From Salinigranum halophilum (lineage in GTDB: Archaea; Halobacteriota; Halobacteria; Halobacteriales; Haloferacaceae): a stretch of 64,000 nucleotides of DNA. Position numbers and translations under genes: made by a program. The notes beneath the pieces were generated by a model, which worked only from the letters and a program-made list of their open reading frames with translations, was not told the DNA's origin and did no database searches. Shown here piece after piece: positions 8,490 through 17,299 of this stretch. Every line of letters begins with the position of its first letter. The stretch's first letter is position 1. Where the stretch lies: assembly GCF_007004735.1 (NCBI RefSeq), contig NZ_ML660182.1, positions 614,130 to 678,129 of the forward strand, in the 5' to 3' direction.

Positions 8490-9907
8490 CGACGACCGAC
8501 CGCGACGGCATCGTCGCCAACGCGAAGTACCTCCGCAACGTCCGCCCCGTCGACCCCGAGGAGATACACGAGTACGTCGAGGGGACGCCGCACCCCGCCG
8601 TCGTCAGGCAGGTCCTCCGCGAGGAAGCCGTCGACCTCGGCCTCGTCGAGCGGGACGACGGGACGTTCGTCCCCGCGCCCGAGCGGGTGGTCACCGGCGG
8701 GTGGTCGCCGGAGGCGTTCCCCGAGCGGTACGCACACGCCTTCGAGGACCTCCTGGTCGAGCGGTACGGCCTCGACTGGCACGAGGGGGAGTCGGCGGCG
8801 CGCCTGCGCGAGACCATCCGTCGGCTGAAAGAACAGTACTACCGTCAACACCCCGTCGAGTACGACGAGGAGGTCGCCGCCGCCTACGGCATCTACCACC
8901 TCCCAGACTACTACGCGACGGTTGGCTACGTCCTCGACACGCTGACCGAGCGCGACCTGCTGACGACGCCGATTCGCGTCCTGGACGTCGGTGCGGGCAC
9001 GGGCGGGCCGGCGCTCGGCCTCCACGACTTTCTCGCCCGGCACGCCGAGGACGCGCTGGTCGACTACCACGCCGTCGAACCGAGTGACGCCGCCGCAGTG
9101 CTCGACCACCTCCTCGCGGAGACCGGCCGGAACTTCCACCACACGGTCCACCGCTCGCGGGTCGAGGACCTCGACCTGGGTGCGCTCTGTACAGACCCGT
9201 TCGACCTCGTCTTGTTCTCGAACGTGCTCAGCGAGCTAGACGACCCCGTCGCAGTCGTCGAGTCCTCGCTCGACGCGCTCGGTCCGGAGGGGTCGGTCGT
9301 GGCGCTCGAACCGGCGGACCTCAACACCGCGACCGCCCTCCGAACGGTCGAACGCGAGGTGGTGTCTCGGACCGGCGTGACCGTGTACGCGCCGACGCTC
9401 CGCCTGTGGCCCGACACGGAGCCGTCCGACCGGGGCTGGTCGTTCGACGTCAGAGCCGACCTCGAGGTGCCGCCGTTCCAGTCGCGGCTCGCTGCGGGTG
9501 TGGGCGACGCGGACGCGTTCGTCAACACCACCGTACAGTTCGCGTACGCCGTGTTGCGGCCCGACGGGACGCGGCGTAGCGACCTCCGGGCGAACCCGAC
9601 GCGTCACGCGAAGATGGCCGACCTCGACAGACACGTCACCGAGCGCATCGACCTCCTCGCCGTGAAGCTGAGCCACGACCTGACCGACGACGCCGACGCC
9701 AACCCGCTGTTCAAGCTCGGCGACGGGAGCGAGGAGACGGGCGTCTTCGGCGTCCTCACGCGGCGAACCTCGCTCAACGAGGCGCTCGCGACCGCGCCGT
9801 ACGGTTCCGTGCTCCGACTCGAACAGGTGCTCGCGCTCTGGAACGACGACGAGGAGGCGTACAACCTCGTCGTCGACGACGGCACCATCGTCGACTTCCT
9901 CGGCTGA
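8486..9907 (+). CDS. SAM-dependent methyltransferase, Rsm22-like
   Basis: 473-residue class I methyltransferase. An N-terminal region (about 20-75) looks like a winged helix (HPAVVRQVLREEAVDLGLVE). The SAM-binding motif LDVGAGTGG is near residues 165-173, followed by VEPSD and LFSNVLSEL. A C-terminal domain of about 150 residues has no assigned role. The overall arrangement resembles haloarchaeal proteins annotated as small ribosomal subunit Rsm22 family, but the cysteine cluster of mitochondrial Rsm22 is absent, as only one or two cysteines are seen. It overlaps tyrA by 4 bp, so both are co-translated. The substrate is unknown. Confidence 0.75.
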   Translation: MTTTDRDGIVANAKYLRNVRPVDPEEIHEYVEGTPHPAVVRQVLREEAVDLGLVERDDGTFVPAPERVVTGGWSPEAFPERYAHAFEDLLVERYGLDWHEGESAARLRETIRRLKEQYYRQHPVEYDEEVAAAYGIYHLPDYYATVGYVLDTLTERDLLTTPIRVLDVGAGTGGPALGLHDFLARHAEDALVDYHAVEPSDAAAVLDHLLAETGRNFHHTVHRSRVEDLDLGALCTDPFDLVLFSNVLSELDDPVAVVESSLDALGPEGSVVALEPADLNTATALRTVEREVVSRTGVTVYAPTLRLWPDTEPSDRGWSFDVRADLEVPPFQSRLAAGVGDADAFVNTTVQFAYAVLRPDGTRRSDLRANPTRHAKMADLDRHVTERIDLLAVKLSHDLTDDADANPLFKLGDGSEETGVFGVLTRRTSLNEALATAPYGSVLRLEQVLALWNDDEEAYNLVVDDGTIVDFLG

Positions 9908-10045
9908 GTCGTTCGCACGCGTGCGAATCACCGCCGTTTCGTCGGTCCCGATGGACGACTGGGTGGGTTCGACGCGGTGTCCGCACGTTATCATTCGAGA
10001 TAAGATTGCCGACAGCGTTAACCATCCCCGGCGAGCACAGCGGGT

Positions 10046-11056
10046 ATGCACCGGCGTGCGCTCCTCCTCGCTGTCGCCGGACTCTCCGGCTGTACCAGTC
10101 TCGTCGGACGTCCCCTCGGCGGCGGCTCCGACCAGGCTGGCGGGTCGAGCGGCTCCGACAGCGGGTCGACCGGGACCGAATCGACGGGAGACGGTGGCAC
10201 CGGAGCGGAGGCCGACGAGGCCGCGGCCCCCGCCTCGGAGCCGCAGACGCCCTCGCCCGCGGAGCTCCGTCGCATGAGCGTGCCGGACCTCCTGGCACTG
10301 TCGCGCGACAACCTCTCGCGCGCCGTCGAGACGTACGCCGACGCCGGGGGCGACGACTCGCTCACCGCCGTCACGGCCGCGACAGACGCGTTCGACCCTG
10401 GTCCGGTCGTCGACTACCTCTACGGCGCGCGGCGAGCGTACGAGGCGGCCGACAGGCAGGGGGTGTCGACCGCCGACCGAGCGGAGATCGACCGACTCGG
10501 TCGCGTCGAGGAGTTCCTCCGGCTCAGTATCGACGCGCAGGTCCTGCTCATCGAGGCGCACAACGACCTCGAGGGAGTCGTCACGGCCATCGAGTACGTC
10601 GACCCCGAGACGGCCCGCTCGCTCACCGACCGGGCGGGGGCCCGACAGGAACGGGCGAGCGGAGCGGTCACCGACCTCTCGAACAGTCGGTACGAACGGT
10701 CGATACGCGTGGTCGACACGCTCTCGCGGGACGAGTATCGGGACAAACGCGACCAGCTCAAGGCGGAGACGGCCGTCCTCGGGGACGTACACGAGGCCCT
10801 GGCGTCGGTCGTCGAGGGCGTCCGGCTCTTCGCGCGAGCGCGCGGCCGCCGTCGGAGCGGAGCGCCGTACGCCGCCGCCGACCTTGGCCGGGACGCCGCC
10901 ACCGCGTTCGACCGTGGCGGCAAGGCGCTCAGGGACGTCGGCAGCCGTATTCCCCGGCAGGCACAAGGGTTCGACAGCGTCGTGGCGTCGCTGCGCGCTG
11001 CGACCGCCGACGGCGGGACCGAGGCCCGGGCGTTCTACCGGGACATCGAAGCGTAG
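10046..11056 (+). CDS. Predicted lipoprotein, unknown function
   Basis: 336-residue exported protein. It begins with an RR pair and a short hydrophobic stretch ending in lipobox LSGC (Cys16), suggesting Tat or Sec export and lipid anchoring to the outer face of the cell membrane. A Ser/Gly/Thr-rich low-complexity spacer follows (residues 25-75), typical of haloarchaeal lipoproteins. The rest is mainly alpha-helical and Arg/Asp/Ala-rich with no domain I recognise. A TATA-like GCGTTAACC lies about 27 nt before the ATG. The surE gene follows after 60 bp with its own promoter-like element. Confidence 0.75.
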   Translation: MHRRALLLAVAGLSGCTSLVGRPLGGGSDQAGGSSGSDSGSTGTESTGDGGTGAEADEAAAPASEPQTPSPAELRRMSVPDLLALSRDNLSRAVETYADAGGDDSLTAVTAATDAFDPGPVVDYLYGARRAYEAADRQGVSTADRAEIDRLGRVEEFLRLSIDAQVLLIEAHNDLEGVVTAIEYVDPETARSLTDRAGARQERASGAVTDLSNSRYERSIRVVDTLSRDEYRDKRDQLKAETAVLGDVHEALASVVEGVRLFARARGRRRSGAPYAAADLGRDAATAFDRGGKALRDVGSRIPRQAQGFDSVVASLRAATADGGTEARAFYRDIEA

Positions 11057-11116
11057 GCCCCGACGCGCGAGTGTCGCAAGCGGTGCGTTTTTGCTCGGCC
11101 CATCGCTGTGTGGGGT

Positions 11117-11893
11117 ATGAACCTCCTCCTGACGAACGACGACGGCATCGACAGCGTCGGGTTTCGAGCGCTGTACGACGCGCTCTCGTCGGTCGCGGAC
11201 GTGACCGCGGTGGCCCCGGCCGAGGACAAGAGTGCGGTCGGCCGACAGATGTCGGCGGACGTGCTCGTCGAGGAGCATCCGCTCGGCTACGCCATCCACG
11301 GGACGCCCGCCGACTGTACGGTGGTCGGGTTAGAGTCGCTCTGTCCCGACGTCGATATGGTCGTCGCGGGCTGTAACAAGGGTGCGAACCTCGGTGCGTA
11401 CGTCCTCGGCCGCTCGGGGACCGTCTCCGCCGCGGTCGAAGCGGCCTTCTTCGACGTGCCCGCCATCGCGGTCTCGCTGTACGTCCCCGGTGGCGACGCG
11501 CCGTGGGAAGAACTCGCGACGGCGGTCGAGGACTTCCGGCCGGCGACCGATGCCGCGACGTATCTTGTCGAACACGCCTCCGAGGCGGGCGTTTTCGAGG
11601 AGGCGGAGTACCTGAACGTCAACGCCCCGCTCGATGCCACCGAGGACGCCGAGATGCGGATCACCGAGCCGTCGACGCTGTACGACATGACCGCCCGCCC
11701 GGACGGTGACGACCGGATTACCCTCCACGACGGCGTGTGGGAGCGGATGCGCGAAGGTGACCTGCCGGACCCGGAGGGGACCGACCGCCGCGCCGTCGTG
11801 GAGGGCCACGTGAGCGTCTCGCCGCTTCTCGCGCCACACCCGACTATGCACCACGAGGCGCTCGACGGCCTCGCGGCGGCCTACCGCGACTGA
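11117..11893 (+). CDS. surE: 5'/3'-nucleotidase SurE
   Basis: 258-residue metal-dependent nucleoside monophosphate phosphatase acting in the cytoplasm. The acidic metal site is visible as TNDDGID (Asp8, Asp9), with GCNKGANLG (about residues 86-94) supplying further ligands. The ATG at 11117 gives the canonical MNLLLTNDDG start; an upstream in-frame GTG at 11108 is less likely. CGTTTTTGCT about 27 nt before the ATG serves as a TATA-like element. The last 13 bp overlap, tail to tail, with the large surface-protein gene. Confidence 0.95.
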   Translation: MNLLLTNDDGIDSVGFRALYDALSSVADVTAVAPAEDKSAVGRQMSADVLVEEHPLGYAIHGTPADCTVVGLESLCPDVDMVVAGCNKGANLGAYVLGRSGTVSAAVEAAFFDVPAIAVSLYVPGGDAPWEELATAVEDFRPATDAATYLVEHASEAGVFEEAEYLNVNAPLDATEDAEMRITEPSTLYDMTARPDGDDRITLHDGVWERMREGDLPDPEGTDRRAVVEGHVSVSPLLAPHPTMHHEALDGLAAAYRD

Positions 11894-14800
11894 CGGCGGC
11901 GACCGACCGCGGCTGCGACCGAGAGGAGTGCGATGAGCGCCACGAGTGCGCCGAACCCGGGGAACGTCGTCCGTGTCGCCGGGGTGTCGGTCGCAGGCGC
12001 ACTCCCCGTGGCGTCGCGTTCGGCCGGCGTCGCCGCGACACCCGTCGGCGGTTCGGAGCCTCGCTCTGCTGGCGACGGCGACGCGGTTCCGACGGTCTCG
12101 GCGACGGCCGTCGGCACGGCCGTCGGCGTCGTCGCCGCGTCCGAGTCCGCCCGTTCGATACTGCCGCCACCTGCCCGACTCACGCCGTCAGCGGAGTCGT
12201 CCGACGTCTCGCGCGCGTCCGCGGCTGCCCCGTCCGTCCCGACCACGAAGACCGACAGTCCGGGCGAGGTGGCCTCGAAGACGTACTCGCTCGCCGTCGT
12301 CCGGACGAAGGCGGTCGGAAGGGCCGTGGGCGTTCCGTCGACGTAACGGTACAGCGTGACCTCGCTGGCGGTGACTCCCTCGCTCGCCAACCGCGTCCGG
12401 GTCACGCGGAACCGGAAGTCGACCTCGTCGATGTTCTCATCGGGGACCGAGTGCTCGACGGTGAGGTACCCGAGCGACGCGCCCGACGAGAGCGCGCCGG
12501 TCCCGCTGGGCGGTGAGTCGCTCCCGGTGAAGTTCAGCGTGAAGTCGCCGCCGTCTGTCGTCAGCAGGGTGCTCTCGAACGTCGTGTCGCTCGCGTTCGA
12601 GAGGCCCTGGCTCCCGCCGTCGACGAGGACCGGCGTCCCCGACCCGGCGTTCGACACGGACGCGTCGAAGCGGTCGCCGACTCTCGCCTGCTGGACGACC
12701 GAGCCCTCGACCGTGACAGTGTACCACGCCGAGGAGTTGCTCACTGTGCCGTTGCGCGTGTCGCTGGTCGCGTTCACCCGGTAGTCGTACGCCCCATCGA
12801 CGACTGGCGCGGTCAACGTCTCGGTCTTCGACCGGACGTCACCCGGAGCGATGGTGTGGCCTGCACCGAACATCGTCGTTCTCGTCTCCGGGTCGTCCAC
12901 GTCGTAGTCTCTGTACACCTCGTCGTCGCCGTTCCACAGTTCGTAGCGGACGGCCACGTCGTCCCCGGGGCCGACGGTCACGGCGTCTTCGTCGTCGGGG
13001 AAGGTACAACTGTCCGCGTCGGTGGGGTCCCGACAGGTCGACAGCGCCTGTACCGACACGTCGAGGAGCATTCCGGCCTCCGGGAGCCACTGGTCGTTGA
13101 AGAAATTCCCCTCGCCAGCGGTGGTGTCCATCCGCTTCGACGCTGCGTAGCGCCGCGCGTCCCGGTACCACATCGAGGCGTACTCGCCTGTCGGGTCGGT
13201 GAAGTACAGGCGGGTCGTCACCGTCGAGGACCCCGGCGGTGGCGGGACCTGGAACTCGTAGTAGCCGAACGCGTCCGTCGTCGTCGTCGTGGCGAAGGGT
13301 TCGAAGCCTCCCGTCCCGTCGTACCGGTAGACCGTCACCCGTATGCCTTCGAGCGCGTCGTTGTTCTCCGTACTCCGGACGACGCCCGAGACCTGCGTCG
13401 TGGGGGCCGCCGTGAGCTGCGTGCCGATGAGGTCTTCGTAGTCGCCGATCGTGCCGTTTCTGGCTTCAGCCGTCGCCCGACTGGTCTCGTCGCGTTCCCA
13501 CTGTTCGAGATAGTTGCCGTCCTCGTCACGGTAACGAATCTTCACCGAGACGTTCTCCGCTCCCGCTGGCGGGTACACGGCCGCTTCCCAGTAGCCGTTC
13601 TCGTCGGTCTGGCGGTTCGTCCACTCGCGATAGGTGCCCGTCCCATCGTCGCGGAAGACCGTTACCCGGATGTCCTCCAGCACCTCGTTGTCCTGGTTGA
13701 ACACGCTCCCGAAGTACGTGACAGCTACCTCGTCGCGACGCGACAGCGTCACCCGGACGTTCGGGAGTGTCCAGCCCGCGTCGGCGTCGAAGGCGTCGGC
13801 GGTCGTAACCGTCCGGGCGTCCCGCCAGAACGTGTCCGCGTACTCGTCGTCGGGGTCGACGAAGCCGACTTTCAGGTCGACCGTCGTCTCTCCGTCCCGG
13901 ACGGGTACCTCCGTCTCGTAGTCGCCGAACTCGTCGGTGTACGTCGTCCCGGGCTGATATGATTCGAAGCTCCCGTCTGCTTCCTTGCGGTACGGGACGA
14001 CCAGGATGCCCTCCAGGCCGTCGAGGTCCTCGTTCCGAGCGTCGCCGCTCATGATGACGACGTTGCGCTCTAACACCTCGTTCCTGTACCGCTCGCCACC
14101 GACGAGCGAGTCGACCTTGACGGCGTCGTCTATCGTCCGAGCGTTCCGGTAGTCGGTGTTGTTCCACTCCTGAGCGTACTCCCACGTCGGGTCGGTGAAG
14201 CGGAGCTTCACGGAGACGCGTCTGTCGGTTTCGTTCACGGGTTCGACGTCGATGTCGTACCGGCCCTGGGTGTCGGTCGACTCGGTCGTCCACTCGCGGT
14301 AGGTGCCGGTTCCGTCGTCACGGAAGACCGTCACGTCGACGTCGGAGAGCGGGTCGCCCGACTCGTTCGTCACGGTGCCTGCGAAACCGGCCGTGACGTC
14401 GTCCTCTCTGGGCAACGTCTCGCTGACGAACTGGGTCTCGCCACCGGGGACGGTTACGGCAGTGGCGTCGGCCAACGCCAGGGCGTCGTCGTAGTATCGC
14501 GACGCGTAGACCTCGTCGGGGTCGGCGAACAGCACCTTCACGTCGACGTCGGTCTCGCCCGCCGGCACGTCCACCTCGGCGACGTATCGGCCGGTAGCGT
14601 CGGTTCCGACGCCGGGTAGTTGTCTGTACACCCCCGTTTCGTCGGTGGCGTAGGGGACGACCAGGAGCCCGTCGAGCGGTGTGCCCGAGTCGTTCGTGAC
14701 CCACCCGGAGACACCGGCGGTGTCGGCCGCTGGGGCCGTGTCGTCGACGAGTGTCGCGTTCAGGTCGCCGAGTTCGGCCGATACCAGCCCCGCGGCCACG

Positions 14801-17064
14801 TCGGCGTTCGCCTCGCTCGCCCCGTCGTACCACAGTTCGGTGTACTGCCCGCTCGGGTCGCGGAAGCGGAGTTTGACGCGGACAAGCGCGTTGTCCGGGT
14901 TCGGCGGCCGGACGTCGATGTCGAACGCACCGTTCGCGTCGGTGGATTCGGTCGTCCACTCGCGGAAGGTCCCGGTGCCGTCGTCGCGGAAGACCGTGAC
15001 GTCGACGTTCGAGAGCGGACTCCCGCTCTCGTCGGTCACCGTGCCCGAGAAGCCGGCCGTGACGTCGTCCTCTCTCGGGAGGGTCTCGCTGACGAGCACG
15101 CGCTCGCCGGCGGGGACAGTCAGTTCTGCCGCCGCCGCGAGCGTCATCGCGTCGTCGTAGTAGCGGGAGGCGTACTCGTCGTCAGGGTCGGCGAACAACA
15201 CCTTGACCGTCGCACTGGTCGCCCCCGCCGGGACGGCCAGCTCGTAGGCGTAGTAGCCCGTCGTGTTCGTCTCGATACCGGGCTGCTGTCTCAGCACGCC
15301 GGTGGTATCCTCGCGGTACGGCACGACCAGTATCCCTTCGAGAGAGTCGCCGCTCTCGTTTCGGACCCAGCCACGGACGGTGACGACGTTGTCGCTCAGT
15401 TCGGCGTCGGCGGTCGCCGACGCACCGACGGCGACGTCGAGGACGTCGGCACTCGCCTCGTCACGCCGGTCGTCGTACCACTCGGTCGCGTACGCTCCCG
15501 TGGAGTCGTCGAACCGGAGTTTGAGTCGGGCGGTGGTCTCGGACGCAGGTGCGTCGACCGACGCGTTGTACTGGCCTGTCGCGTTCGTCGTGACCGTCTC
15601 TTCGAGGAGGAACACACCCGACCCGTCGTCGCGGTAGACGTCCACCTCGACGCCGCTCAGGGCGTCTCCCGAACTGTTCGTCACGGTCCCCGTGACAGTG
15701 GCCTGTCTCTGTGGCGCGTTCGTGCCCGGTTCGACCGACAGCGGCGACCCACAGTCGACGTTGCCGACGCACTGGTTGTCGATGGGGCCTCCCGGTTGGC
15801 CCCACCAGTTGTCGGTGGCGTCGCCGACGGGGCGGCCGTCTCTCCCCTTCGTCGCGTTGATGCCACCGTTGACGTTGCCGGTGATGGTGGTGTTGTTGAT
15901 GGCCCACGACCCGAGCGTCCACTCCGCGTTGATGCCGAAGTTCTCGTAGCCGTCCCAGGTGTTCCCGTTGTTCTCGACCCGTGAGTCGTCGATGCGCCAG
16001 TTCCCTTCTGCGTTGGTCACCGCGATTCCACCAACCGTGTTGTCGCGTACCGTGACGTTCTCGATGCGGAAGTCGCCCGGGTTGTTCGGAACGTACAGCC
16101 CCCAGTCGTCGTTCCCCGCGACCACCGAGTCACGGACGGTCCAGTCGCCGCTGCTCCCGAACCCACCGCCGATGCCGTCGCCGTAGTTGTCCGTGACGGT
16201 CGCGTTGTGGATGGTCCAGTCGCCCTGGAAGTTCCCGATAGGATGGATGCCGAAGTCGCTGTTCCCCGAGGCGGTGTGGTTCCCGATGACCCACGCGCTG
16301 TCCTCACCGGTGGTGTAGACGCCGGACCCCCCGTTGTCGTTGGTCGTCGAATCCAGCAGTCGCCACCGCCCCATCGAACTGCTCGTGTACACGCCGTGGT
16401 CGCCGTTGTCGGACGCGTTGCTCTCCCGAATCGTCCAGCCGACGGCGTTCGGGTTCGGATTCGTGTCGACCTCGATGCCGTCGTCGCCGTTGCCGACGGC
16501 GGCGACGCGAGTCATCGTCCACGGGGTGCCGTCGACCTCCCCGACGTCGATGCCGTCCTCGGTGTTGTTCCGGGCCGTGACGTCGCGGATGGTCCACCCG
16601 CCCGTGATGGTCGACTCGCCGTCGTTCTGGTAGCTCTCCTCGGCAGACGCACCGACCGTGATGCCGTCGGTGTACCGCTCGACGGTGAAGCCCTCGACGG
16701 TCAGCCCCGACGAGAGACTCGGGGCGACGGCGATACCGACCGTCCCCGCACCGAAAGACGGCTCCGGTACCGTCGACCCGTTCAGCGTCGCCCCGTTCGG
16801 TGCGACGAGCGTCACGTCCGTTTCGACGCTGACCGCCTCCCGGTAGACGCCCGGCCGGACCTCGACGGTGTCGCCGTCGCTCGATGCGTCGAGCGCCGCC
16901 TGAATCGTCGTGTAGTCTCCAGCCCCGCTCGCGTCGACGACGTGTGTCGTCCCCACCGCGCGCGTCGGTTCGACGGCCACTAAGGCCCCGACGGTGCCGA
17001 CGACCATCACGACCGTGAACACCACCGCGAGAACCCGACGAGCCCCCTGGCGCTGAGACGTCAC
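11881..17064 (-). CDS. Giant cell-surface protein: beta-helix, eight Ig-like repeats, PGF-CTERM anchor
   Basis: About 1727 residues. The N-terminus is a Sec-type signal (Arg-rich, then a strongly hydrophobic segment at residues 10-32). Residues about 40-450 are a right-handed parallel beta-helix with an opening like pectate-lyase or nitrous-oxide accessory folds (DYTTIQAALDAS) and many short Asn/Gly coils. Residues about 454-1335 hold eight carboxypeptidase-regulatory-like repeats of 106-114 residues. A PGF-pre-PGF-like domain spans about 1455-1615, then a Thr/Ala/Pro stretch. PGF near residue 1702 leads into a transmembrane helix and an Arg-rich tail, the archaeosortase A target. GTG at 17064 is preferred because a TATA-like ATAATATG lies over the alternative GTG at 17127. 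Role: probable surface adhesin or polysaccharide-binding protein (inference). Confidence 0.88.
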   Translation of the reverse strand: MTSQRQGARRVLAVVFTVVMVVGTVGALVAVEPTRAVGTTHVVDASGAGDYTTIQAALDASSDGDTVEVRPGVYREAVSVETDVTLVAPNGATLNGSTVPEPSFGAGTVGIAVAPSLSSGLTVEGFTVERYTDGITVGASAEESYQNDGESTITGGWTIRDVTARNNTEDGIDVGEVDGTPWTMTRVAAVGNGDDGIEVDTNPNPNAVGWTIRESNASDNGDHGVYTSSSMGRWRLLDSTTNDNGGSGVYTTGEDSAWVIGNHTASGNSDFGIHPIGNFQGDWTIHNATVTDNYGDGIGGGFGSSGDWTVRDSVVAGNDDWGLYVPNNPGDFRIENVTVRDNTVGGIAVTNAEGNWRIDDSRVENNGNTWDGYENFGINAEWTLGSWAINNTTITGNVNGGINATKGRDGRPVGDATDNWWGQPGGPIDNQCVGNVDCGSPLSVEPGTNAPQRQATVTGTVTNSSGDALSGVEVDVYRDDGSGVFLLEETVTTNATGQYNASVDAPASETTARLKLRFDDSTGAYATEWYDDRRDEASADVLDVAVGASATADAELSDNVVTVRGWVRNESGDSLEGILVVPYREDTTGVLRQQPGIETNTTGYYAYELAVPAGATSATVKVLFADPDDEYASRYYDDAMTLAAAAELTVPAGERVLVSETLPREDDVTAGFSGTVTDESGSPLSNVDVTVFRDDGTGTFREWTTESTDANGAFDIDVRPPNPDNALVRVKLRFRDPSGQYTELWYDGASEANADVAAGLVSAELGDLNATLVDDTAPAADTAGVSGWVTNDSGTPLDGLLVVPYATDETGVYRQLPGVGTDATGRYVAEVDVPAGETDVDVKVLFADPDEVYASRYYDDALALADATAVTVPGGETQFVSETLPREDDVTAGFAGTVTNESGDPLSDVDVTVFRDDGTGTYREWTTESTDTQGRYDIDVEPVNETDRRVSVKLRFTDPTWEYAQEWNNTDYRNARTIDDAVKVDSLVGGERYRNEVLERNVVIMSGDARNEDLDGLEGILVVPYRKEADGSFESYQPGTTYTDEFGDYETEVPVRDGETTVDLKVGFVDPDDEYADTFWRDARTVTTADAFDADAGWTLPNVRVTLSRRDEVAVTYFGSVFNQDNEVLEDIRVTVFRDDGTGTYREWTNRQTDENGYWEAAVYPPAGAENVSVKIRYRDEDGNYLEQWERDETSRATAEARNGTIGDYEDLIGTQLTAAPTTQVSGVVRSTENNDALEGIRVTVYRYDGTGGFEPFATTTTTDAFGYYEFQVPPPPGSSTVTTRLYFTDPTGEYASMWYRDARRYAASKRMDTTAGEGNFFNDQWLPEAGMLLDVSVQALSTCRDPTDADSCTFPDDEDAVTVGPGDDVAVRYELWNGDDEVYRDYDVDDPETRTTMFGAGHTIAPGDVRSKTETLTAPVVDGAYDYRVNATSDTRNGTVSNSSAWYTVTVEGSVVQQARVGDRFDASVSNAGSGTPVLVDGGSQGLSNASDTTFESTLLTTDGGDFTLNFTGSDSPPSGTGALSSGASLGYLTVEHSVPDENIDEVDFRFRVTRTRLASEGVTASEVTLYRYVDGTPTALPTAFVRTTASEYVFEATSPGLSVFVVGTDGAAADARETSDDSADGVSRAGGGSIERADSDAATTPTAVPTAVAETVGTASPSPAERGSEPPTGVAATPAERDATGSAPATDTPATRTTFPGFGALVALIALLSVAAAVGRRRQSR
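12990..15704 (-). repeat. Eight tandem protein repeats in two alternating types
   Basis: Coding repeats within the surface protein, starting near residues 454, 560, 668, 782, 889, 1001, 1113 and 1223. Type A carries a signature like VTVFRDDGTGTYREWT (copies 1, 3, 5, 7, with 8 a divergent A). Type B carries GILVVPYRED and a VLFADPDDEYASRYYDDA-like end (copies 2, 4, 6). Some copies are nearly identical at DNA level, for example around 14290-14340 and 14950-15002, indicating recent duplication of an A-B unit. Confidence 0.85.
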
Positions 17065-17125
17065 GGTCGGGCTCCGACGGGTGTCGCGTCTCGCCGCCGC
17101 GTTCTGCCCCCTGTGGCCGCTGAGC

Positions 17126-17133
17126 ACATATTA
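17126..17133 (-). promoter_or_regulatory. TATA-like box of the surface-protein gene
   Basis: ATAATATG on the minus strand, which would place the transcription start near 17100. The GTG at 17064 would then have a leader of about 35-40 nt. This box overlaps the longer alternative start at 17127 and argues against it. Confidence 0.45.
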
Positions 17134-17200
17134 TCTCTCGTGATAGTCCGGTTTCCAATCATGTACGACGTTCCGAAACGACTCGCTTAGTTCTATCCCA

Positions 17201-17224
17201 TGAACAGCTGTTCACGGCGTGAAC
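17201..17224. promoter_or_regulatory. Operator-like cluster of TGAAC half-sites
   Basis: Perfect palindrome TGAACAGCTGTTCA (17201-17214) overlapping a second inverted repeat GTTCAC-ggc-GTGAAC (17210-17224), giving three adjoining half-sites. It sits about 70-95 bp upstream of the TATA-like box of the surface-protein gene and downstream of the regulator gene at 17300. Candidate binding site for a dimeric regulator; the neighbouring FilR1-like protein is an obvious but untested candidate. Confidence 0.5.
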
Positions 17225-17299
17225 ACTCATCGTGGACGTCGCGGTGGTCACCCTCGCCCGGTGCGTCTCACCGTCGACTGGTGCGTCGGTTCACCGCTC

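Noticed and set aside
9236-11299. Long minus-strand reading frame (687 codons) opposite the methyltransferase, lipoprotein and surE genes
   Set aside because: Arg/Gly/Val-rich product from the complement of GC-rich genes, with no domain signature; the plus-strand genes have clear motifs.
12990-15704. Repeated DNA as a mobile element or insertion sequence
   Set aside because: The repeats are in frame within one protein, lack terminal inverted repeats and a transposase.
12856-15984. Plus-strand reading frames of 368 and 454 codons opposite the surface-protein gene
   Set aside because: They are complement shadows of the repeats, with Arg/Val/Asp-rich composition and no recognised motif.
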